Of a stretch of 10,023 nucleotides of DNA, positions 5,783-10,023 are shown one piece after another. The notes under the pieces are model-generated. The model saw nothing but the letters and a program-made list of their open reading frames with translations. It searched no databases and was not told the DNA's origin. The DNA lies in assembly GCA_017467225.1 (NCBI GenBank), contig JAFTSR010000148.1, positions 1 to 10,023 on the forward strand, read 5' to 3'. Source of the stretch: Clostridia bacterium. Lineage in GTDB: Bacteria > Bacillota_A > Clostridia > Oscillospirales > CAG-272. Position 1 is the first letter of the stretch; each line of letters opens with the position of its first letter. The position numbers were made by a program, and so were the translations under genes.

Positions 5783-6008
5783 ACATTTTTGCGACACGCT
5801 TGCGTGTCATTCTGAGCGAAGTCCCGCCCGGACCCCACCTACGCTTCGCTTGGTACTGCTTCGCAGTTCGACTCCACGCGCCGGCGGCGCGTTTCGCTCA
5901 GGGTGACCCGTTTCGCCTGCGGCGAAGCGGGTCGGCGGGACGAAGTCGAAATCCGACCAAAAGGAGGATCAAACGCGACTTGTCGCGTTTGGAATCTCGC
6001 AAAAATGT
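5783..6008. mobile_element. MITE-like non-coding element with 12-bp terminal inverted repeats
   Basis: ACATTTTTGCGA (5783-5794) and TCGCAAAAATGT (5997-6008) are perfect inverted repeats bounding 226 bp without a credible gene. Inside are nested hairpins: GACACG/CGTGTC (5793-5798, 5803-5808); GTCATTCTGAGCGAA with its imperfect partner TTCGCTCAGGGTGAC (5806-5820, 5893-5907, two mismatches); a 12-bp stem with one G-T pair (5906-5917, 5921-5932); GGTCGG/CCGACC (5930-5935, 5953-5958); and AAACGCGA/TCGCGTTT (5971-5978, 5983-5990). The interior is rich in TTCG and CGAAG words. No clear target-site duplication is visible. It fills most of the 5706-6030 gap; I see nothing in 5732-5782 or 6009-6030. 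It could alternatively be a structured RNA or a REP-like sequence. Confidence 0.55.
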
Positions 6009-6030
6009 GCTGCATGGTAGGTAGAGGGCG

Positions 6031-8229
6031 TCATTTGCCAAACTTAAGACTTTTCGCCTCGCCAGATGCAAGCTCGACGCGGATGACCTCACCGTCCATG
6101 CGCAGCTCGACCACCGTGTCGCGCTCGGCGCGCAGCGTGCAGCTTGTCAGGCGACCATTTTGCCATGCGGCATCCACCGTGATACCGCCACGGGCGCGCA
6201 GACCGTAAAAGCTGCCGTTTTGGTAGGCGGGTGCGGTGGGCAGGGCGGGGAGCAGATCGACCGTGTCGGTATGGCTTTGCAAAAGCATCTCTGCCATGGC
6301 AGCTGCCGCGCCGAAATTGCCGTCAATCTGGAAGGGCGGGTGAGTATCAAACAGATTGTCCAGCGTGGAGTTTTTGAACAGCTTGGCGATCATATCCGCA
6401 GCGTCGTCGCCCTGATACAGACGGGCGTAGAGATTGATCAGCCAGGCGCACGACCAGCCGGTGTGTCCGCCGCCGTGGGACAGACGCTCTCTCAGCGTGA
6501 CGCGCAGCGCGTCCATCAGCTCGGGTGTCTCGCGGTTGATCTCCCAGCCGGGATAGAGGGGAAAGGCGTGGGAAATGTGGCGGTGTCCGGGCTCGGGCTC
6601 GTCGTAATCCGTCTGCCACTCCATCAGCTGTCCACGCGCGCCGATCTTGTAACCGGGCATTTTGGACAGCGCTGCAGCTGCTTCGCCACGCTGTGCCGCA
6701 TCCATGCCGAGCACGTCCTCGCACGCGATATACATCTGCAAAAGGCCGCGCACGATGGCGATATCCATGGTGGGCGAGAGACACAGGTGCGCGGCGGTGC
6801 GCTTGCCGTCCTCGGTGACAAAATAAGTATTTTCGGGCGAGGTGGAGGGACCGGTGGTCAGCGTTCCGCTCTCATCCTCGACCATGAAATCCAGGAAAAA
6901 GCGAGTGCATTCGCGGATGTAGGGGTAGGCAATGCGGCGCAGAAAATCCGCGTCGGGTGAGAACAGATAATGCTCCCACAGGGCGTAGCACAGCCAAGCG
7001 CCGCCCAGCTGCCATAGTCCCCAGAGACCGTCGGCAGGCGCGACAAAGCCGTAGATATCGCTCAGATGATGCACCACCGTGCCACGACAGCGGTAAAAGT
7101 CACGGGCGACGGCCTGACCCGGCGCGAGCAGATAGTCATTCATATAGTTGAACAGCGGCAGCGCACATTCGGGTAGGTTAGCCACCTCGGCGTGCCAGTA
7201 GTTCATTTGCAGATTGACATTGGTGTGATAATCCGAGCCCCACGGCGCGTGGATGTCACCGCACCAGACACCCTGCAGATTGGCAGGGAGCGAGTCGCCG
7301 CGACTGCCGGACAGCAAAAGGTAGCGACCGAATTGGAAATACAGGTTGATCAGCCCGGGGTCGTCGTGCCCTTCTCGTACGCGCTGCAACCGTGCGGGGA
7401 TGGGAAGGGCGTCTGTCGCCGGTTCGCTATGGTAGCAGATGGCAGCGCGGCGCATGATTGGCGAGAAATCCGCGACGTGCTCGGACAGAAGCGCGTCAAA
7501 GTCAGCCGCGTCCGGTGTGACGGGGATGTCGTCAGTGGCGGCGGAGATCAGAATGCAGACGCTGTCCGCGGATGCCACGCTCACCGTTTCGCCCTCGGTC
7601 GTCAGCGTGCCACCCCGGATGACAAAGCGCAGCTTGACCGTAAAGGCATGCTTGCCGCAGGCCGTCCTGCCCTGCACAGTCATGGTGTCGCCCTCGGTTG
7701 CCACGGCGATTTCGCTTTTTCGCTCGTAGTGCGCGCGCAGCGAGATGGCAGCGGGCTGATCGGCCGACAGCCGATAAACGACCGACTGCTGCGGATAGGA
7801 GGCAAAGGCGGTACGGGTATAGTGTACCTCGCCACGGGCATAGGCGACAGTTGCCACACCGTCGGTCAGATCAAGGTCGCGGCGGTAATCGGTCGCCGGC
7901 ACCTCTCCCTCATCCTGCAGCACAAGGTGCAGCTCGCCTGCCGTTTCGTACGAGCCGACACCGCCAAAATAAGGCGCGAGCAGCTCACCGGCCAACTGAT
8001 CGGCGTTTTTACCGTCAGCCAAGGCTTGACGGACGGTATCCAGACGGGCGCGAAAGTCGGCAGGGTCGCTGGAATTGGTGCGCTCTGCCCAAATTTTTTC
8101 CTCGTTGAGTTGAATGATCTCGTGCCCGATGCCGCCGTACAGCATGGCGCCCAGCTTACCGCAGCCGAGCGGTGTGGCGTTTTCCCAGGTGCTTGCCTCG
8201 TTGTCAAGATGAAGAATGGCGTGTTTCAT
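6031..8229 (-). CDS. GH95 family alpha-L-fucosidase, cytoplasmic
   Basis: This 732-residue protein matches glycoside hydrolase family 95 over its length: N-terminal beta-sandwich (about 8-240), (alpha/alpha)6 barrel (about 275-650) and a small C-terminal beta domain. GH95 enzymes invert the anomeric centre and mostly remove terminal alpha-1,2-linked L-fucose; some act on L-galactose, so the substrate is not fixed by family alone. The catalytic residues known from the Bifidobacterium bifidum enzyme AfcA are present: the asparagine pair in TNVN (N337, N339), the general acid in SPEN (E466) and the aspartate in QIDGNFG (D636). HRHISHAFPLYPG (549-561) is also typical. There is no signal peptide, so imported oligosaccharides are the likely substrate. 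AAGGAG lies seven bases before the start. It diverges from the kinase gene at 8423. The product is slightly shorter than many family members. Confidence 0.93.
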   Translation of the reverse strand: MKHAILHLDNEASTWENATPLGCGKLGAMLYGGIGHEIIQLNEEKIWAERTNSSDPADFRARLDTVRQALADGKNADQLAGELLAPYFGGVGSYETAGELHLVLQDEGEVPATDYRRDLDLTDGVATVAYARGEVHYTRTAFASYPQQSVVYRLSADQPAAISLRAHYERKSEIAVATEGDTMTVQGRTACGKHAFTVKLRFVIRGGTLTTEGETVSVASADSVCILISAATDDIPVTPDAADFDALLSEHVADFSPIMRRAAICYHSEPATDALPIPARLQRVREGHDDPGLINLYFQFGRYLLLSGSRGDSLPANLQGVWCGDIHAPWGSDYHTNVNLQMNYWHAEVANLPECALPLFNYMNDYLLAPGQAVARDFYRCRGTVVHHLSDIYGFVAPADGLWGLWQLGGAWLCYALWEHYLFSPDADFLRRIAYPYIRECTRFFLDFMVEDESGTLTTGPSTSPENTYFVTEDGKRTAAHLCLSPTMDIAIVRGLLQMYIACEDVLGMDAAQRGEAAAALSKMPGYKIGARGQLMEWQTDYDEPEPGHRHISHAFPLYPGWEINRETPELMDALRVTLRERLSHGGGHTGWSCAWLINLYARLYQGDDAADMIAKLFKNSTLDNLFDTHPPFQIDGNFGAAAAMAEMLLQSHTDTVDLLPALPTAPAYQNGSFYGLRARGGITVDAAWQNGRLTSCTLRAERDTVVELRMDGEVIRVELASGEAKSLKFGK

Positions 8230-8258
8230 GGCGTGTCTCCTTTTTACTTGATGGCATC

Positions 8259-8287
8259 AGTATAACACAAAGCGCGCGCAAAAGCAA
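8259..8287 (-). promoter_or_regulatory. Sigma-A promoter of the fucosidase gene
   Basis: On the minus strand TTGCTT (8282-8287) and TATACT (8259-8264) are spaced by 17 bases. Both boxes are near consensus. Transcription should start near 8252, about 22 nt before the fucosidase start codon. Confidence 0.65.
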
Positions 8288-8346
8288 GAGCGTTTGAAAA
8301 GATGGCAAAAAATGTGCAAAAAAGCTTGAGAAAGCAGCGGAATTTC

Positions 8347-8375
8347 TTGACATTGAGACTCGGTTATGATATAAT
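8347..8375 (+). promoter_or_regulatory. Perfect-consensus, extended -10 promoter of the kinase gene
   Basis: TTGACA (8347-8352) and TATAAT (8370-8375) have a 17-base spacer, and TG at 8367-8368 gives an extended -10 element. The start should be near 8382, so the in-frame ATG at 8390 would lie within the first ten nucleotides of the message, arguing for the start at 8423. The rest of the 193-bp divergent region (8230-8422) shows no clear operator. Confidence 0.85.
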
Positions 8376-8422
8376 TACCAGGTATAGTTATGTGCTCCGT
8401 CTGGAGAGAGGCAGGTAAAAAT

Positions 8423-9817
8423 ATGAAAGATACGTTATACTATTTAGCCGTCGATATCGGCGCGTCCAGCGGACGCCACGTGCTCGGCTGGATCAAGGAT
8501 GGCGTGCTGCAGCTTGAAGAGGTTTACCGCTTTCCCAACGGCGTTGTCCGCGACGGCGGAACGCTTTGCTGGGATGTGGAAAATCTCAAGAAGCACGTCA
8601 TCGCCGGCATTGCCAAGTGCCGAGAGATCGGCAAGATCCCGACCTACATGGGTATTGACACCTGGGGCGTGGATTTTGTGCTTTTGGACGAGGCGGACGA
8701 GATCATCGGCAAGACGGTCGCCTACCGCGACAGTCGCACGCAGGGAATGGACGAGAAGGTGTCTGCATACATCTCGGAGGCTGATTTGTACGGCCGCACC
8801 GGCATTCAGAAGAACAGCTTCAACACCATTTATCAGCTGATGGCGATCAAGGAAAGTACGCCGGATGATCTGGCACGCGCCAAGACGCTTTTGATGATGC
8901 CCGACTATCTCAATTTTGTATTGACAGGCAAAAAGGCGGTGGAGTACACCGACGCATCGACGACGGGTCTTCTGGACGTGAGCAGCGGCGACTGGGATCG
9001 CGAGCTGCTTGAAATTCTTGGCTATCCCACGGATATCTTTATGCAGCCGACCATGCCGGGCACGGTGCTGGGAGGACTGCGTGCGGAGCTTGCGGCGTCT
9101 CTCGGCTTTGACGTGACGGTGGTTCTGCCTGCGTCGCACGACACCGGCTCGGCGGTACTGGCGCTGCCGGTGGTTGGTGAGGCGGACTCGCTGGCTTACC
9201 TGAGCTCGGGCACCTGGTCGCTGATGGGTGTCGAGCGGATGGAGCCCGACACGAGCGCGCGCTCTCATGCGGCGAACTTCACTCACGAGGGTGGTTATGA
9301 CAAGAGATACCGCTATTTGAAAAATATTATGGGTCTTTGGATGATCCAATCGGTCAAGAAGGAATGCAACGACGAGTACGATTTCCCGACGCTGTCGCGC
9401 ATGGCGCGAGAGGTGGGAGAGGTAGCGTGGCGCGTCAACGTCAATGATGACGCCTTCCTGGCACCCGACAGCATGATCGATGCCGTCAAGGCGGCGGTGG
9501 GCAAGGATCTGACGCTTCCCGAGGTTTTGGCTGTGATCTATCTGAGCCTTGCCGAGACCTACCGTAACACGCTGGATGAGCTGGAGCGCTGCACCGGCAA
9601 GAAGATCGACACGCTGTACATCATCGGCGGCGGCAGCCGCGACACCTATCTCAACGAGCTGACCGCGCGCATCAGCGGCAGAACGGTTTGCACCGGTCTG
9701 GTTGAGGCGACCTCTACCGGCAACATTCTCTGCCAGATGCTCGGCAGCGGCATGCTGTCCTGTCTGCAGGAGGCACGCGAGCTGTGCGCCAAGTCGTTTG
9801 CGGTAGCGAAGGTGTGA
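8423..9817 (+). CDS. rhaB: Rhamnulokinase (FGGY family sugar kinase)
   Basis: This 464-residue protein phosphorylates L-rhamnulose at O1 with ATP, the step before aldolase cleavage to dihydroxyacetone phosphate and L-lactaldehyde. It follows E. coli RhaB closely: DIGASSGR (11-18), GIDTWGVDFVLLD (77-89), YRDSRTQGM (101-109), ASHDTGSAV with the expected catalytic aspartate D240, YLSSGTWSLMG (259-269), NIMGLW (301-306), and the nucleotide-binding GGGSRDTYLNEL (402-413). Length is normal and no motif is missing. A weak AGAGAGG site lies 11 bases before the start. Isomerase and aldolase genes are not in the window. Beside a fucosidase gene the enzyme might act on L-fuculose as well or instead, since some fuculokinases belong to this family; sequence alone does not settle this. 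Confidence 0.92.
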   Translation: MKDTLYYLAVDIGASSGRHVLGWIKDGVLQLEEVYRFPNGVVRDGGTLCWDVENLKKHVIAGIAKCREIGKIPTYMGIDTWGVDFVLLDEADEIIGKTVAYRDSRTQGMDEKVSAYISEADLYGRTGIQKNSFNTIYQLMAIKESTPDDLARAKTLLMMPDYLNFVLTGKKAVEYTDASTTGLLDVSSGDWDRELLEILGYPTDIFMQPTMPGTVLGGLRAELAASLGFDVTVVLPASHDTGSAVLALPVVGEADSLAYLSSGTWSLMGVERMEPDTSARSHAANFTHEGGYDKRYRYLKNIMGLWMIQSVKKECNDEYDFPTLSRMAREVGEVAWRVNVNDDAFLAPDSMIDAVKAAVGKDLTLPEVLAVIYLSLAETYRNTLDELERCTGKKIDTLYIIGGGSRDTYLNELTARISGRTVCTGLVEATSTGNILCQMLGSGMLSCLQEARELCAKSFAVAKV

Positions 9818-9822
9818 TAGAT

Positions 9823-9981
9823 TTGTGGGGCGCTGCGTGCCTCCGGCGGCTTAAGAACCTTTTTGAAAAAAGGTTCTTAAGAATCTCCAAAAACCTTTTG
9901 GAAATTTTTTATGGCCGAACTTGTTGCGGTTCTGTTCTGAATGAGCGGAGTATGAACCCATGTGGGGCCCCTTCCCCACAA
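9823..9981. repeat. Hairpin-rich intergenic repeat bounded by TTGTGGGG/CCCCACAA
   Basis: TTGTGGGG (9823-9830) and its reverse complement CCCCACAA (9974-9981) bound 159 bp of non-coding sequence. Inside are the tandem terminator hairpins at 9850-9910 and TGTGGGG/CCCCACA (9961-9967, 9974-9980). The style resembles dispersed intergenic repeats of Oscillospirales-type genomes. Copy number cannot be judged here. I see no feature in 9982-10023. Confidence 0.4.
9850..9910 (+). terminator. Tandem hairpins terminating the kinase gene
   Basis: The first hairpin is a perfect 14-bp stem (9850-9863 with 9868-9881) around a 4-base loop, without a T-run. The second is a 7-bp stem, TCCAAAA/TTTTGGA (9886-9892, 9896-9902), followed by AA and six T (9905-9910). 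Together they should end the kinase transcript about 90 bases after the stop codon. Confidence 0.7.
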
Positions 9982-10023
9982 GAAAGAGAACAATTTTCAA
10001 ACCCTTGATAAAGATATAAAGTT

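Noticed and set aside
3825..5906. Long plus-strand open frame of 693 codons antisense to the large sigma gene
   Set aside because: Its product shows no recognisable domain and starts inside the second anti-sigma gene. The minus strand encodes clear sigma2 and sigma4 motifs in the same stretch, and codon bias of that gene explains the open complement.
7192..8265. Plus-strand open frame of 357 codons opposite the fucosidase gene
   Set aside because: It is antisense to a GH95 gene with intact catalytic residues and runs through that gene's own start and ribosome binding site; no motif is seen.
8284..8299. Possible catabolite-repression (cre) site on the minus strand, TTCAAACGCTCTTG
   Set aside because: By eye three of the conserved positions are wrong, so it is not supported as a CcpA operator.
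8444..9349. Minus-strand open frame of 301 codons opposite the kinase gene
   Set aside because: It is a shadow of the well-supported rhamnulokinase gene; it is arginine- and histidine-rich and has no recognisable motif.
9992..10020. Possible promoter at the right edge (TATAAA at 10015-10020)
   Set aside because: No acceptable -35 box lies 16-18 bases upstream, and the downstream gene is outside the window.
1..10023. CRISPR array, tRNA, rRNA or riboswitch
   Set aside because: No regularly spaced direct repeats, cloverleaf or known riboswitch core was recognised on either strand. Repeats seen are inverted repeats and one gene-level tandem duplication.

Overview
The window looks like a chromosomal piece of a Clostridia-type member of the Bacillota, probably an Oscillospirales-like gut anaerobe. 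Reasons: strong AGGAG ribosome binding sites, textbook TTGACA/TATAAT promoters, compact hairpin-plus-T-run terminators, an ECF sigma factor family familiar from clostridia, and sugar genes typical of gut Firmicutes. Base composition is moderately GC-rich by eye. The lineage is an inference; there is no rRNA or marker gene here.

Left half (1-3950): after a strong terminator come two tandem copies of the same cassette: perfect-consensus sigma-A promoter, possible ECF-type promoter, ECF sigma factor, 19-nt gap, single-pass membrane protein (putative anti-sigma factor), terminator. The copies (212-1949 and 2145-3903) have clearly diverged proteins but keep the same promoter core, gene spacing and terminator hairpin, so they are old tandem duplicates. 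Each membrane protein also carries an internal duplication of its outer domain.

Middle (3957-6030): a third ECF sigma factor lies on the minus strand, convergent with the second cassette. It has a complete sigma2-sigma4 core plus an extension of about 390 residues that begins with a possible winged helix. Its leader carries the same kind of small palindrome just behind a possible ECF-type promoter as the other two sigma genes, suggesting related (perhaps auto-regulated) promoters. Behind it is a 226-bp non-coding element with perfect 12-bp terminal inverted repeats and several internal hairpins, resembling a MITE.

Right half (6031-10023): a cytoplasmic GH95 alpha-L-fucosidase-type enzyme (minus) and a rhamnulokinase-family sugar kinase (plus) diverge from a 193-bp region with a recognisable promoter in each direction. 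Together they suggest use of L-deoxy sugars (fucose and/or rhamnose) taken up as oligosaccharides. The window ends with a hairpin-rich repeat behind the kinase gene. No tRNA, rRNA, CRISPR, transposase or phage gene was seen.
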